Shown here: in pieces, positions 16,074 to 25,037 of the stretch
Numbering within the stretch: the first letter of the stretch is position 1
Layout: each line of letters begins with the position of its first letter
Assembly: GCA_023266475.1 (NCBI GenBank)
Contig: JAHFQA010000004.1
Location: 1 to 44,040 of the forward strand
Length of the DNA stretch: 44,040 nt
Direction of reading: 5' to 3'
From: Candidatus Woesearchaeota archaeon
GTDB lineage: Archaea; Nanobdellota; Nanobdellia; Woesearchaeales; GW2011-AR4
The notes under the pieces: generated by a model
Databases searched by the model: none
What the model was told of the DNA's origin: nothing
What the model saw: only the letters and a program-made list of their open reading frames with translations
Translations under genes and position numbers: made by a program

Positions 16074-16217
16074 TTATTTTTCTTTTTTTGACTTAAGCAT
16101 TTCAATTGCAAATTCTATCAAATGAGACTTATTCCTGTATTTTCTATTATCATTGACCTCTTTTTCAATCCAAATGATTAAGTCTTGGTCAATTGTGGCG
16201 CTGATTGGTTTTTTCAT
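16074..16217 (-). CDS. 47-residue ribbon-helix-helix (CopG-type) protein
   Basis: A 48-codon ORF with the shape of an RHH regulator: a beta strand (KPISATID), helix A (QDLIIWIEKEVNDNR), a turn, and helix B (NKSHLIEFAIEMLKSKK). Strand residues of the RHH dimer touch the DNA major groove. The upstream DNA on the minus strand is very AT-rich (TATAAAATATATTTTATA near 16228-16245), suitable for a promoter. It lies alone between the secretion ATPase operon and a divergent hydrolase gene, so it may control one of them or be an orphan antitoxin-like regulator. Confidence 0.7.
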   Translation of the reverse strand: MKKPISATIDQDLIIWIEKEVNDNRKYRNKSHLIEFAIEMLKSKKEK

Positions 16218-16351
16218 TATAGCTGTATATTATAAAATATATTTTATATTATTTTCTATAGTTTATATTAGATTATAATATATTTGGTATTTAAAGTTTG
16301 TGGTTTGAAATTGGTAAATTTTATATAACAAAGATAAGTAACAATATATAT

Positions 16352-17188
16352 ATGCGTAAAACCAAAATCTGTGCCGTGCAATTTCAAGTGTATCAAAATT
16401 TCAGCAAGAATATTAACAGAGTGGAGCAATTCTTTAAAAAAGCAAACAAAAACAATTGTGATATAATATGTTTTCCTGAAGTGTTTTTGACAGGAGGGCT
16501 AGGCAAAAAAAAATACGATCAAAAAATCCCACTCGAATCAAAAAAATTATTTTCAAAGTTGTCAAAAAAATATGGAATTTATTCTATAATGGGTTCAATT
16601 ATAGAAAAAATCCACTGGAATTTCTATAATATTAGTTATTTGTTTGGCAATACTGGAAATATCATCGGCAATTACAAAAAAAATCATCTGGTCCAAAAAT
16701 CAGAAGGAAAGTATATTACATCAGGCAGTGATATTCCAGTTTTCAGGACCAAAATTGGCAATATAGGAATTCAAATTTGCAGGGACCTGCTCTATCCTGA
16801 AATAACAAGAAGAATGCTGCTTAAAGGTGCAGAATTAGTATTCTGCCCTTCATTCTGGAGTGCAAAATCCTCATCTTATGATTGGATTTACAACAATAAA
16901 TATTTCAAGAATAAAACTCCAAAAGAAGTTGGTGCCTTGGTTTCTGCAAGGGCAATTGAAAGCGAGGCAATATTTGTTTATGTCAACGCTGCGGGAATTT
17001 ATAATTCCAATAAAAGAAAGGATATTTTGCTAGGAAAAACCCAAATTGCATTGCCATTTTACGGTACGGTAAGCATCCTAAACAATAATAAGGAAAGGAC
17101 CCTTATCAAAGAAGTTGATTTAAGCATTGTAAAAGATGCTAAAAAAGTATACAAAATTCAAGAGGATTTAAAGGATTATTACCTCTAA
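16352..17188 (+). CDS. Carbon-nitrogen hydrolase (nitrilase superfamily)
   Basis: The start at the ATG at 16352 (MRKTKICAVQF) is chosen over an upstream TTG because the nitrilase fold begins there and a TATATAA box at 16322-16328 sits about 25 bases upstream (leaderless). The product is 278 residues. The Glu-Lys-Cys triad is visible: E in IICFPEVFLTGG, K in GNYKKNHLV, and C in IGIQICRDLLYPE. These enzymes cleave amides or carbamoyl groups (for example omega-amidase, N-carbamoyl amidase). The exact substrate cannot be told; no pathway partner is next to it. Confidence 0.85.
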   Translation: MRKTKICAVQFQVYQNFSKNINRVEQFFKKANKNNCDIICFPEVFLTGGLGKKKYDQKIPLESKKLFSKLSKKYGIYSIMGSIIEKIHWNFYNISYLFGNTGNIIGNYKKNHLVQKSEGKYITSGSDIPVFRTKIGNIGIQICRDLLYPEITRRMLLKGAELVFCPSFWSAKSSSYDWIYNNKYFKNKTPKEVGALVSARAIESEAIFVYVNAAGIYNSNKRKDILLGKTQIALPFYGTVSILNNNKERTLIKEVDLSIVKDAKKVYKIQEDLKDYYL

Positions 17189-17246
17189 AAATTTCCAACA
17201 AAAGCATAATTTCTTTATATTTTAATCATAGTTAATTCTTGAGTAA

Positions 17247-17256
17247 ACTTTTATAT
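17247..17256 (+). promoter_or_regulatory. TATA box of the membrane protein-lgt-copA operon
   Basis: CTTTTATATA lies about 27 bases before the ATG at 17280, giving a leaderless start. The four genes that follow are separated by 1 base, overlap by 16 bases, and are separated by 1 base, so this is the likely single promoter of the operon. Confidence 0.6.
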
Positions 17257-17279
17257 ACTACCTAGCCATCAGCTTCTGG

Positions 17280-18071
17280 ATGAAAATTAAAAACAGCATA
17301 AAAAACTCATTGTTTATCAGAAGTTTTTATCTTGCCAAATCAAATCCAAATAAAATTGGGCTTATGATTTTATTTGATGCCATGTTTTTAGCATCTCTTT
17401 TTGCCATGTCAAAACTGGGCACTTATTTTGCCCAATTGCTGTTTGTACCCCAGCCATCCGCATCCCTTTATATGCTCATTATATTGACACTAATTTATTA
17501 TCTGATAATACTGATTGCATATTCATTCTTTAAATATTGTGTTCTGGACTTTATAAAATCCTTATTTGGAAGCACCTCTTTTTCCTTCAGAAGGCTTGAC
17601 CAGTTTTGCGTACTTAACATTATGATTTCAGCAATATTCTTCGCCATAATGTTGGTTTTCAACGCCATTTTGTCAGGCATTAAAGAGTCATTTGCTCCAT
17701 TCATCTTTGTTTTTTTGGCTGTGCCTTATCTATTAATATTGTATTTAACAGCGAACATTTCCCAATCATTATTTTATCAAGAATCATCAGCAAAAATATC
17801 CGTCAAAAAAGGTTTAAAAATTATTTTTACAAACATAAAAAGCTACAGAGAAACTATTCTGATTATGATTTTATTTGCATTGTTTTTCGGGCTTTTGTTC
17901 CTAGGCGGCGGTTATCTTATAAGAACTCTAACTTCTAAAAATTACAGCCTGTATTTAGCCTTGTATTCCTATTCCAAGAAAATTTCCATAATAATATTTG
18001 AGGTAGCACTATATGTGATAATATTAATAAACAGGATTTCATTTTACTCAATAGCAAATCAAGGTAAATAA
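17280..18071 (+). CDS. Polytopic membrane protein of unknown function
   Basis: A 263-residue protein with about six hydrophobic segments (near residues 28-50, 62-84, 110-130, 140-160, 192-215 and 235-255) and short basic loops. It has no motif I can assign. It is the first gene of a tight operon with lgt, a Cys-rich protein and a P1B ATPase; the gap to lgt is one base. A role linked to the membrane or lipoproteins fits this position but is inference. Confidence 0.65.
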   Translation: MKIKNSIKNSLFIRSFYLAKSNPNKIGLMILFDAMFLASLFAMSKLGTYFAQLLFVPQPSASLYMLIILTLIYYLIILIAYSFFKYCVLDFIKSLFGSTSFSFRRLDQFCVLNIMISAIFFAIMLVFNAILSGIKESFAPFIFVFLAVPYLLILYLTANISQSLFYQESSAKISVKKGLKIIFTNIKSYRETILIMILFALFFGLLFLGGGYLIRTLTSKNYSLYLALYSYSKKISIIIFEVALYVIILINRISFYSIANQGK

Positions 18072-18072
18072 A

Positions 18073-18888
18073 ATGTATGACCACAACATAAATCCCGTAT
18101 TTCTTGAACTTGGACCTATCCAGATAAGGTATTATGGATTGTTTTATGCGCTTGGTTTTGTTATTGCCTATTTCTTGATTGCTTATCTTGTCAAAAGAAA
18201 AGAGTTGGCTTTGACTAAAGACGACGTAGCTGACTTTCTGGTTTATGAGATTGTAGGAATTGTCGCTGGCGCAAGATTGGCATATGTGATATTTTACAAC
18301 CCATTATTTTATGTTGAAAACATATTTGAAATACTAGCCGTTTGGCATGGCGGCCTTAGCTTCCACGGCGGCTTGATTGGTGCAATAATTGCTGCATATT
18401 TATTCTGCAAAAAGAAAAAAATGGAATTTTATGACTTAGCCGATATTGTAGTTATTCCTGTAGCTCTTGCACTGTCATTGGGAAGAATTGGCAATTTCAT
18501 AAATGCAGAGCTTTATGGAAGATTAACAGATGTTTCTTGGTGCATAGACTACTCAAAAAACAAGTTTGTTGAAAATCTTCCGGATGGCTGTAGGCACCCT
18601 TCCCAGATTTATGAGTCTTTTAAAAATGTTATAATATTTGGAATTTTATGGATTATTAAAGACAAAAAGCTACCGAAAGGGTTTATGTTCTGGAGCTTTG
18701 TGGCTTTATATGGTTTGTTTAGAACTATTGTTGAGTTTTTCAGGCAGCCTGATGAGCAGATTGGGTTTATTCTTAATTATTTTACAATAGGGCAATTGCT
18801 CAGCTTTCCATTATTTTTGTTAGGAGCTTATATGCTATTTAGGTTTAAACAAGAAAAACAGATAATTCATCAATGGTTAAAGAGATAA
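18073..18888 (+). CDS. lgt: Prolipoprotein diacylglyceryl transferase
   Basis: A 271-residue, seven-segment membrane enzyme. It moves diacylglycerol from a phospholipid to the lipobox Cys of lipoprotein precursors. The family marks are clear: IRYYGLFYALGF in TM1, WHGGLSFHGGLIG (residues 91-103) with the conserved His residues, and the signature GRIGNFINAELYGR (137-150) with its essential Arg, then HPSQIYES. Lgt is a bacterial enzyme absent from most well-studied archaea, so transfer from bacteria is likely. A matching substrate with lipobox ISAC is the LivK protein 4 kb downstream. No signal peptidase II gene is seen here. Confidence 0.95.
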   Translation: MYDHNINPVFLELGPIQIRYYGLFYALGFVIAYFLIAYLVKRKELALTKDDVADFLVYEIVGIVAGARLAYVIFYNPLFYVENIFEILAVWHGGLSFHGGLIGAIIAAYLFCKKKKMEFYDLADIVVIPVALALSLGRIGNFINAELYGRLTDVSWCIDYSKNKFVENLPDGCRHPSQIYESFKNVIIFGILWIIKDKKLPKGFMFWSFVALYGLFRTIVEFFRQPDEQIGFILNYFTIGQLLSFPLFLLGAYMLFRFKQEKQIIHQWLKR

Positions 18889-19031
18889 AAACGTCAAATA
18901 AATCTTATTTTAAGTGTGAAGAATGTAAGTTTATCTATAAAGATAAAAAAATCGCCCAAGAATGCGAATCCTACTGCAAAGATTATCACTCGTGCAATAC
19001 TGAATTAACAAAACATTCAGTTAGAATATAA
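18873..19031 (+). CDS. 52-residue Cys-rich protein between lgt and the P1B ATPase
   Basis: An ORF from the ATG at 18873 (overlapping the lgt end by 16 bases) to TAA at 19029-19031, one base before the ATPase ATG. It has six Cys in the order YFKCEECKF ... [13 protein letters not shown], ending TKHSVRI. The pattern C-x2-C, C-x3-C, x4, C with nearby His suggests a zinc or copper site. I recall similar small proteins (KCEECG...YKD...CE.WC..H.SCN) next to metal or redox genes in other archaea, but cannot confirm this here. The double overlap in a tight operon strongly supports expression. It may pass metal to the ATPase. Confidence 0.7.
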   Translation: MVKEIKTSNKSYFKCEECKFIYKDKKIAQECESYCKDYHSCNTELTKHSVRI

Positions 19032-19032
19032 A

Positions 19033-21693
19033 ATGGCAAAAGACCCTTTCTGCGGAATGGAAATTGATGAAAAGAAAGCAAAGTTTAAGTTAGTCAGGAA
19101 TAGAAGGAAATACTTTTTCTGCAGCAAAAAATGCTTAGATGAATTTAAAAAAAGAAAGTTTCCATTAATTGAAAATCAATCAAAAAAATCAACATTAACA
19201 AAAAAAGCATTAAAAAATTTACAAAAAATAAAGTCAGAGAATATGCAAAAAGTAACTATTTCTATTTCTGGTATGCACTGCGCAACATGCGCGCAGACAA
19301 TTGAAAAAGCCCTTTCAAAAACTGAAGGAGTCGTCAAAGCCAGCGTAAATTTTGCCTCAGAAAAGGCAAACGTAGAATTTGACAAAGATAAGATAAATGA
19401 TGATTCATTAAAAAATGTAGTCAAAAAAGCAGGCTACAAAGTTCAAGAGGGGCACAAAGCATCTGGAAATATAGCAGACATAAAATTAAAAGTTATTGGT
19501 ATGGATAACCCTCATTGCGTTGGAACTGTTGGAGATGCATTGAATACAATTCCAGGAATAGTATCAAAAGAGCTGAATGTAAATCAAAATGCTTCTATTA
19601 AATATGATCCAGCATTGACAAACATTGAAAAAATAAAAAAAATAATCAAACAGGCTGGCTATGAGCCAATCGAGGTTTCTGGAACGATTACGGTTGATGC
19701 AGAAAAAGAGGCAAGGCAAAAAGAGATAAAAAGGCTTAAATGGGAAGTTATTATCGGCTTTATATTAAGTATTCCAATTTTCTTTCTTTCTTTTCCTGAG
19801 TGGTTTAAGATAAATTTACCTTACCAAAATTATATTTTGTTTATTTTAGCAACTCCTGTCCAGCTGGTTTTGGGCTACAGATTTTATGTTGGAACCTACA
19901 TTGCCTTAAGAAACAAGACAGCAAATATGGACACATTAATTGCTGTTGGAACTTCAGCAGCTTATATATATAGTGTTCTTGTAACTTTTTTTCCTTCAAC
20001 TTTCAGCGGAAAAATTTATTATGATACAGCTGCAATAATAATAGCCTTCATCATTCTGGGTAAATACTTTGAAGCTTTAACAAAAGGAAAAGCATCAGAA
20101 GCAATAAGAAAGCTTATCGGGCTGCAGGCAATGACGGCAATTGTCGTTCGAGACGGCAAAGAAATTGAAGTTCCAATTGAAGAGCTGCAGATTGATGATG
20201 TGTTTATTGTAAAGCCAGGGCAAAAAATTGCAACAGATGGAATTGTTGTTTCTGGTGATTCTCATGTTGATGAATCAATGATTACAGGAGAAAGTATTCC
20301 TGTTTCCAAGAAAGAAGGCGACAAGGTCATAGGTGCTACTTTGAACAAAAATGGTTTGCTGAAAGTGAAGACAACCAAAGTTGGAAATGAAACAATGCTT
20401 GCGCAAATTATAAAGCTGGTTGAAGAAGCGCAAGGCTCAAAAGCGCCTATCCAAAGGCTTGCCGACAAAGTATCTTCAATTTTTGTACCAGTTGTAATTC
20501 TAATTGCAATTGCTGCATTTTTGTTTTGGTATTTTATAGCTCCTAATTTCTTGTCGCTGTCCTTTTCACCCTTCATATTTTCGTTTACAGTATTTGTCTC
20601 TGTTTTGATAATTGCGTGCCCATGCGCCCTTGGATTAGCTACTCCAACAGCAATAATGGTCGGCACAGGAAAGGGTGCAGAGAATGGTATTTTGATAAAA
20701 AATGCAGAAGCTCTTGAGACAGCCCATAAATTAACAGCAATTGTTTTTGACAAGACTGGAACATTAACAACAGGGAAGCCTGATGTTACTGATGTTGTTG
20801 TCTTGGATTCAAAATATGTTGAAAATGATGTTATTAAGCTTGCTGCAATAGCTGAAAAAGGCTCAGAGCACCCTCTTGGAGAGGCTATTATAAACTATTC
20901 CAATACAAAAAATACAGTAATAAATGAACCAAATAAATTTGAAGCAATAAATGGAAAAGGTATCGTTGCAAAATACAAGAATTACAATATTCTAGTTGGC
21001 AATGTTAAATTGATGAACCAATTTAAAATAAAAATCAATAATAAAACTGAAGAAAAAATGAAGCAATTAGAGGGGCATGGCAAGACAACAGTTATTTTAG
21101 CGATAAATAATTCTATAATTGGATTGATTGCAATTGCAGATACTTTAAAGGAAAATTCAAAAGAAGCAATTGATGAATTAAAAAAAATAAATATTGAAAC
21201 AATTATGATGACGGGCGATAATGAAAGGGTTGCAAAGGCAATCGCTTTCCAGCTCGGAATTGACAAAGTTATTGCTGAAGTTCTTCCCAAAGACAAGGAA
21301 AATGAAATAAAAAAACTGCAGAAAGAAGAGAAAATTGTTGCAATGGTTGGAGACGGCATAAATGATGCTCCTGCATTGGCTGCAGCAGATGTTGGCATTG
21401 CAATCGGCGCAGGAACGGATGTTGCAATTGAAACAGGCTCTATAGTCCTGATAAAAAATGACCTGAGGGATGTTGTTAAAGCGATAAAATTAAGCTCCTA
21501 CACAATCAAAAAGATAAGGCAGAATTTGTTTTGGGCTTTCTTTTACAATGCAGCAGGAATTCCAATAGCTGCAGGAATATTGTATCCATTTTTTGGCTTT
21601 CTTTTGAATCCGATTATTGCAGGAGCTGCAATGGCATTTTCCTCTGTTTCTGTTGTTTCTAATAGTTTGTTGATGAGAAGATGGAAAGGGTAA
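19033..21693 (+). CDS. copA: Copper-type P1B ATPase with N-terminal YHS domain and two HMA domains
   Basis: An 886-residue heavy-metal pump. Domain order: a YHS/TRASH domain (1-40, FCGMEI...[12 protein letters not shown]), HMA1 with GMHCATC (80-86), HMA2 with altered GMDNPHC (156-162), eight membrane helices, actuator TGES, the ion-site CPC (529-531, [12 protein letters not shown]), the phosphorylation site DKTGT (D573), and the hinge [11 protein letters not shown] (from 773). The CPC motif marks Cu/Ag transporters, normally exporters. HMA2 has lost the first Cys, so only HMA1 should bind Cu in the usual way. It is cotranscribed with lgt and the Cys-rich protein, which leaves room for metal delivery between the two small domains. 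Confidence 0.93.
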   Translation: MAKDPFCGMEIDEKKAKFKLVRNRRKYFFCSKKCLDEFKKRKFPLIENQSKKSTLTKKALKNLQKIKSENMQKVTISISGMHCATCAQTIEKALSKTEGVVKASVNFASEKANVEFDKDKINDDSLKNVVKKAGYKVQEGHKASGNIADIKLKVIGMDNPHCVGTVGDALNTIPGIVSKELNVNQNASIKYDPALTNIEKIKKIIKQAGYEPIEVSGTITVDAEKEARQKEIKRLKWEVIIGFILSIPIFFLSFPEWFKINLPYQNYILFILATPVQLVLGYRFYVGTYIALRNKTANMDTLIAVGTSAAYIYSVLVTFFPSTFSGKIYYDTAAIIIAFIILGKYFEALTKGKASEAIRKLIGLQAMTAIVVRDGKEIEVPIEELQIDDVFIVKPGQKIATDGIVVSGDSHVDESMITGESIPVSKKEGDKVIGATLNKNGLLKVKTTKVGNETMLAQIIKLVEEAQGSKAPIQRLADKVSSIFVPVVILIAIAAFLFWYFIAPNFLSLSFSPFIFSFTVFVSVLIIACPCALGLATPTAIMVGTGKGAENGILIKNAEALETAHKLTAIVFDKTGTLTTGKPDVTDVVVLDSKYVENDVIKLAAIAEKGSEHPLGEAIINYSNTKNTVINEPNKFEAINGKGIVAKYKNYNILVGNVKLMNQFKIKINNKTEEKMKQLEGHGKTTVILAINNSIIGLIAIADTLKENSKEAIDELKKINIETIMMTGDNERVAKAIAFQLGIDKVIAEVLPKDKENEIKKLQKEEKIVAMVGDGINDAPALAAADVGIAIGAGTDVAIETGSIVLIKNDLRDVVKAIKLSSYTIKKIRQNLFWAFFYNAAGIPIAAGILYPFFGFLLNPIIAGAAMAFSSVSVVSNSLLMRRWKG

Positions 21694-21756
21694 TTATTTC
21701 TTTTTTAGCTTTATTCTCTCGCTCCTAGTCAATAATTTTGACTCTTTTTCCCTTAA

Positions 21757-21906
21757 CTACTCTTCTAATCTCTCGATTTCCTTTTTGTAATATCCAGCTA
21801 ATTCTATGTTTCCTTCTTCTATAGCCTTTTCAAGCTTTATATTTTTATGAATATCTATCTGATTCTTAATACTTTCAATTCCTTTTTTATATTTCTTTTT
21901 GCTCAC
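21757..21906 (-). CDS. 49-residue charged helical protein coupled to the nucleotidyltransferase gene
   Basis: A GTG-started ORF whose start overlaps the stop of the upstream gene by four bases (GTGA). The product (MSKKKYKKGIESIKNQIDIH, then KNIKLEKAIEEGNIELAGYY, ending KKEIERLEE) is one long charged helix or coiled coil. The start/stop overlap is the usual sign of translational coupling. With the upstream fused nucleotidyltransferase it resembles a two-gene toxin-antitoxin-like layout. It has no recognised family, and its start codon is weak. Confidence 0.5.
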   Translation of the reverse strand: MSKKKYKKGIESIKNQIDIHKNIKLEKAIEEGNIELAGYYKKEIERLEE

Positions 21907-22676
21907 TTTAGTAAAACTTTAATTTCTTTTAGTAATTTCTCAGCAATTGTCACTAGTTTTTTTATATCTTCTTTATTTATCAAATCACTTTCTCTAATTT
22001 TTATATTGTTTCTTTCATCTGAATAAATTTTATACAGTTCCTCAACTTTATCTCTAGGCATGTAATTGTTCTCTAAAAATCTAAATAAACTTGATTTAAG
22101 ATATGATTTATTATTTAAAATTAATTTAATCATCAATAATCCCCTTATTCTCAACATTAAGGAGTACACAATGCTTCCTATTTCAATATCTAATTTCGAT
22201 CCTTTCTTATTCAATCCTAAAATTTTTGTGGAGCTATCAGTAAAATATTTTGTATTTCTTCTTGTAAATTTGTATTTTTTATAATTTTCTAATAAATCAG
22301 GATTGATTACAGTTTTGGCTTCTTTAACAATTGGAAGGATTAAAACTGCATTATGTTCCAAGGTCTTCTTAATTTCATCTATGGTTACAGAAACAATTGA
22401 ATAATCATCAATTTTATCTAATATTCTCAATTTTGTATTAGTTATCACTAAAATATCTACATCTGAATCAATAGTCTGCTCATTTCTGGCGAAAGAGCCA
22501 TATAAATATATTCCAAGTATATTCTCTAAATAAGGATTTAAAATCTCCAATATTTCTAATTTTATGTCTTCAAAAGTCTTAGGCTCTGCTACAAACCTTA
22601 TCCTCTTACCTATATATTCCTTCGGTAGCACAATATGGCCGCTGTTTCCAAACTTCTGGACTATTTTTGACTGCAT
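21903..22676 (-). CDS. AbrB-like (DUF2080-type) domain fused to a MNT-type nucleotidyltransferase
   Basis: The ATG at 22676 (MQSKIVQKFG) is favoured: a TATA-like TTTAAAT at 22703-22709 lies 27 bases upstream, while the in-frame ATG at 22694 is too close to it. The product has 257 residues. Residues 3-30 (KIVQKFGNSGHIVLPKEYIG) are an AbrB/DUF2080-like DNA-binding hairpin. Residues about 45-110 form a minimal nucleotidyltransferase: GSFARNEQTIDSDVDILVI with the metal Asp pair. A helical C-terminal half follows, in the place where a HEPN domain would be, although the RX4-6H motif is not seen. MNT proteins often AMPylate a partner toxin. A 49-aa ORF is coupled downstream. Confidence 0.75.
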   Translation of the reverse strand: MQSKIVQKFGNSGHIVLPKEYIGKRIRFVAEPKTFEDIKLEILEILNPYLENILGIYLYGSFARNEQTIDSDVDILVITNTKLRILDKIDDYSIVSVTIDEIKKTLEHNAVLILPIVKEAKTVINPDLLENYKKYKFTRRNTKYFTDSSTKILGLNKKGSKLDIEIGSIVYSLMLRIRGLLMIKLILNNKSYLKSSLFRFLENNYMPRDKVEELYKIYSDERNNIKIRESDLINKEDIKKLVTIAEKLLKEIKVLLK

Positions 22677-22694
22677 GTATATATGTATATACAT

Positions 22695-22907
22695 TACTAT
22701 TTAAAGGTTTCGGTTTTAACAACAAGATTATTCGAACTTAACAGGGGGAATGTAGTCAATAGTGAGGGAATGTATAATTTTCATTAGAATATAATATTAT
22801 TGTAATTTTACCACTCATATCGCACAAAAAAAGCAAAATCTTAGCCGAAAATTTTAAATACTACCTACTTTGAATATGAAAACTAGCAAAATTTGGGGGT
22901 GTAATTA
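22695..22907 (+). promoter_or_regulatory. Promoter and leader of livK
   Basis: TATA-like ATTTTAAATA at 22851-22860 and the ribosome binding site GGGGGTG at 22895-22901, seven bases before the ATG. Unlike most genes here, this transcript therefore has a leader of about 20-25 bases. The rest of the gap (22710-22840) shows no gene. Confidence 0.6.
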
Positions 22908-24071
22908 ATGAAAAAAATATTATTAGCAATTCTTGCAGTTTTAGTTTTAATTATTAGCGCCTGCGCTCAGCAACAGCAAGCTCCTCCGCCAAGCAGTGGA
23001 CAAAATCAGCCTGCACAACCACAGGGCTCTTATAAAATTGGAATCATGATGCCTTTGAGCGGCGATGCTGCATCCTATGGCATTCCGGTTCAGAAAACAA
23101 CAAAGTATGCAATCGACGAGATTAATGCAAAAGGCGGTGTAAATGGGAGAAAGCTTGAGGCTATATGGGAAGACAGCAAATGCAATCCAAAAGATGGAAA
23201 CGCTGCTGCGCAAAAGCTGATCAACATTGACAAGGTCAAAGTTATAATTGGCGGAATCTGCTCAGGCGAAACTCTTGGAGCAGCGCCTTTGGCAAATGAC
23301 AATAAAGTAGTAATGATTTCCCCTAGCGCAACTTCTCCAGACATTACAACAAAAGGAGGCGACTTCGTATTTAGATTGAGCCCGAGCGATGCTTTTGCAG
23401 GAGTGGTTGCATCAGATTATGCATACAATAATTTAAATGCCAAAAAGGCAGGTGTCATATCAGAAGCAACTGATTATTCGCAAGGTCTTAGAAGGGTATT
23501 CAAGGAGAATTTTGCCAAACTTGGTGGCGAAATAGTTGCTGACGAAACTTACAATCCAGAAGACACTGATTTCAGGACACAAGTAACAAAAGTAAAGGCA
23601 GCAAACCCTGATGTTGTTTATCTCGTGCCTCAAACCAAGGCAAAAGGTGTTTTGCTTGTCAAGCAGGCTAAGGAAGCTGGCATAAAAACCCAATTGTTGA
23701 CAGCAGAAGTTATGATTGGAAGGGATGTCGTCAAGGAAAGTGCCACTGATGTTGACGGCATGATTGGAGTTGAGCAGAAGTTTGATGATAAAAATCCAAA
23801 GGCAGCTCCAATACTTGCAAAATACAAGCAGGACACAAAGGAAGATGCACCATTCCCGGCTTTCATGTCAGCTTCATACGATATAGTTTACCTGATTTCT
23901 GATGCTATAACAAAGAACGGCTATGATGGAGAAAAGATAAGAGACTACCTTTACAATGTCAAAGATTATGATGGGGCTGTTGGAAAAGTAACTCTTGACA
24001 GCAACGGGGATGTAATTTTGGATTTCTCAGTCAAGCAGATTAAGAATGGCGAGCTTGTAACTTTGAAGTAA
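22908..24071 (+). CDS. livK: Branched-chain amino-acid-type ABC transporter substrate-binding lipoprotein
   Basis: A 387-residue periplasmic-binding-type protein (type I fold, Leu/Ile/Val family). The signal sequence ends in a lipobox (VLIISAC), so the mature protein should start at Cys19 with a lipid anchor. A short QQQQAPPPSSGQNQPAQPQG linker follows. Two lobes then show family marks: IGIMMPLSGDAASYGIPVQK, AVDEIN-type helix (YAIDEINAKGGVNGR), WEDSKCNP, and VIIGGICSGETLGAAPLAND. It would bind an amino acid outside the cell and pass it to LivHM. Lgt in this window could attach the lipid. It has its own promoter with a strong ribosome binding site. Confidence 0.93.
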   Translation: MKKILLAILAVLVLIISACAQQQQAPPPSSGQNQPAQPQGSYKIGIMMPLSGDAASYGIPVQKTTKYAIDEINAKGGVNGRKLEAIWEDSKCNPKDGNAAAQKLINIDKVKVIIGGICSGETLGAAPLANDNKVVMISPSATSPDITTKGGDFVFRLSPSDAFAGVVASDYAYNNLNAKKAGVISEATDYSQGLRRVFKENFAKLGGEIVADETYNPEDTDFRTQVTKVKAANPDVVYLVPQTKAKGVLLVKQAKEAGIKTQLLTAEVMIGRDVVKESATDVDGMIGVEQKFDDKNPKAAPILAKYKQDTKEDAPFPAFMSASYDIVYLISDAITKNGYDGEKIRDYLYNVKDYDGAVGKVTLDSNGDVILDFSVKQIKNGELVTLK

Positions 24072-24113
24072 ATTTTTTATTTTATTTTTTTGATTTAACT
24101 TATTCTGTCAAAA

Positions 24114-24123
24114 AATTTAAATA
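24114..24123 (+). promoter_or_regulatory. TATA box of livHMG
   Basis: AATTTAAATA lies about 25-30 bases before the livH ATG at 24147, again predicting a leaderless mRNA. It lets livHMG be expressed apart from the substrate-binding protein, which is commonly needed in larger amounts. Confidence 0.55.
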
Positions 24124-24146
24124 ATGCAATTTTGCAGTATTGAAAA

Positions 24147-25037
24147 ATGCCATTGCAATCAATTCTTCCACAGCTTTTTATCAACGGCCTGATTGCAGGC
24201 TCCGTCTACGCATTGGCAGCTTGCGGTTTCGCACTAGTTTATTATGTAGTAAAATTTCAATATTTCTCTCAAGGTGCAATACTGACAATAGGCGCATATA
24301 TATTCTTTCTATTTTTGAACTTGATGGGTTTAAATTATATTCTTGCAGCTATTTTGTCAATTATTATTTCAATTTTAGCAGCATTGACAACCAATTGGCT
24401 TGTTTACAGGCCATTGAGAAAAAGAAAAGCAGGAGGTGTTCCATTACTCGTTGCTTCTATTGTGATTCTCATTTTTTCGTCGTCTTTGATGCAGGCATTG
24501 TTTGGATCAAGCACGAAAACTCTGCTATTAAGCAATCAAAATAAAGTTTTCACTTTTGGCTTTTTGACCATAACCTTATTTCAAATCGCGATTATAATCT
24601 TGGCATTTATTTTGTTCTTCTTACTTTTTTATATATTAATGAGGACAAGATTAGGAAAAGCAATGCGAGCCCTGGCTGACAACAAGGATGTTGCACAGAT
24701 TGTTGGCATAAACCCCGAAAAAATATACAATTACACTTTTATAATTTCAGCCGTACTTGGCGGCATCTCTGGAATTTTAATCGGGCTTGAGCAAAATCTC
24801 TATCCAAGAATGGGTGTTCTAATAATAATAAAAGGCTTTATCAGCTCTGTCATAGGCGGCCTCGGTTCTGTTCCTGGCGCGATTGTTGGAGGCTTGTTTA
24901 TAGGATTAGTTGAAAATATTGGCATTTGGTTTCTGCCAAGCAGCTATAAAGATGTGATATCATTCAGCATCATGCTTTTATTTTTGCTTTTCAGGCCGCA
25001 GGGAATTTTAGGGGTGAGGATGAGAGATGATAACTGA
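24147..25037 (+). CDS. livH: Branched-chain amino-acid ABC transporter permease LivH
   Basis: A 296-residue permease with about eight membrane segments. Family marks: the N-terminal LFINGLIAGSVYALAACGFAL, RTRLGKAMRALADNKDVAQIVGINPEK (the coupling helix/EAA-like region), and GFISSVIGGLGSVPGAIVGGLFIGLVEN near the end. It pairs with LivM to form the membrane channel of the importer. It overlaps livM by 11 bases. Confidence 0.92.
   Translation: MPLQSILPQLFINGLIAGSVYALAACGFALVYYVVKFQYFSQGAILTIGAYIFFLFLNLMGLNYILAAILSIIISILAALTTNWLVYRPLRKRKAGGVPLLVASIVILIFSSSLMQALFGSSTKTLLLSNQNKVFTFGFLTITLFQIAIIILAFILFFLLFYILMRTRLGKAMRALADNKDVAQIVGINPEKIYNYTFIISAVLGGISGILIGLEQNLYPRMGVLIIIKGFISSVIGGLGSVPGAIVGGLFIGLVENIGIWFLPSSYKDVISFSIMLLFLLFRPQGILGVRMRDDN

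Noticed and set aside
20262-21398. Two long minus-strand ORFs inside the copper ATPase gene
   Set aside because: Antisense shadows of a gene whose motifs are all intact.
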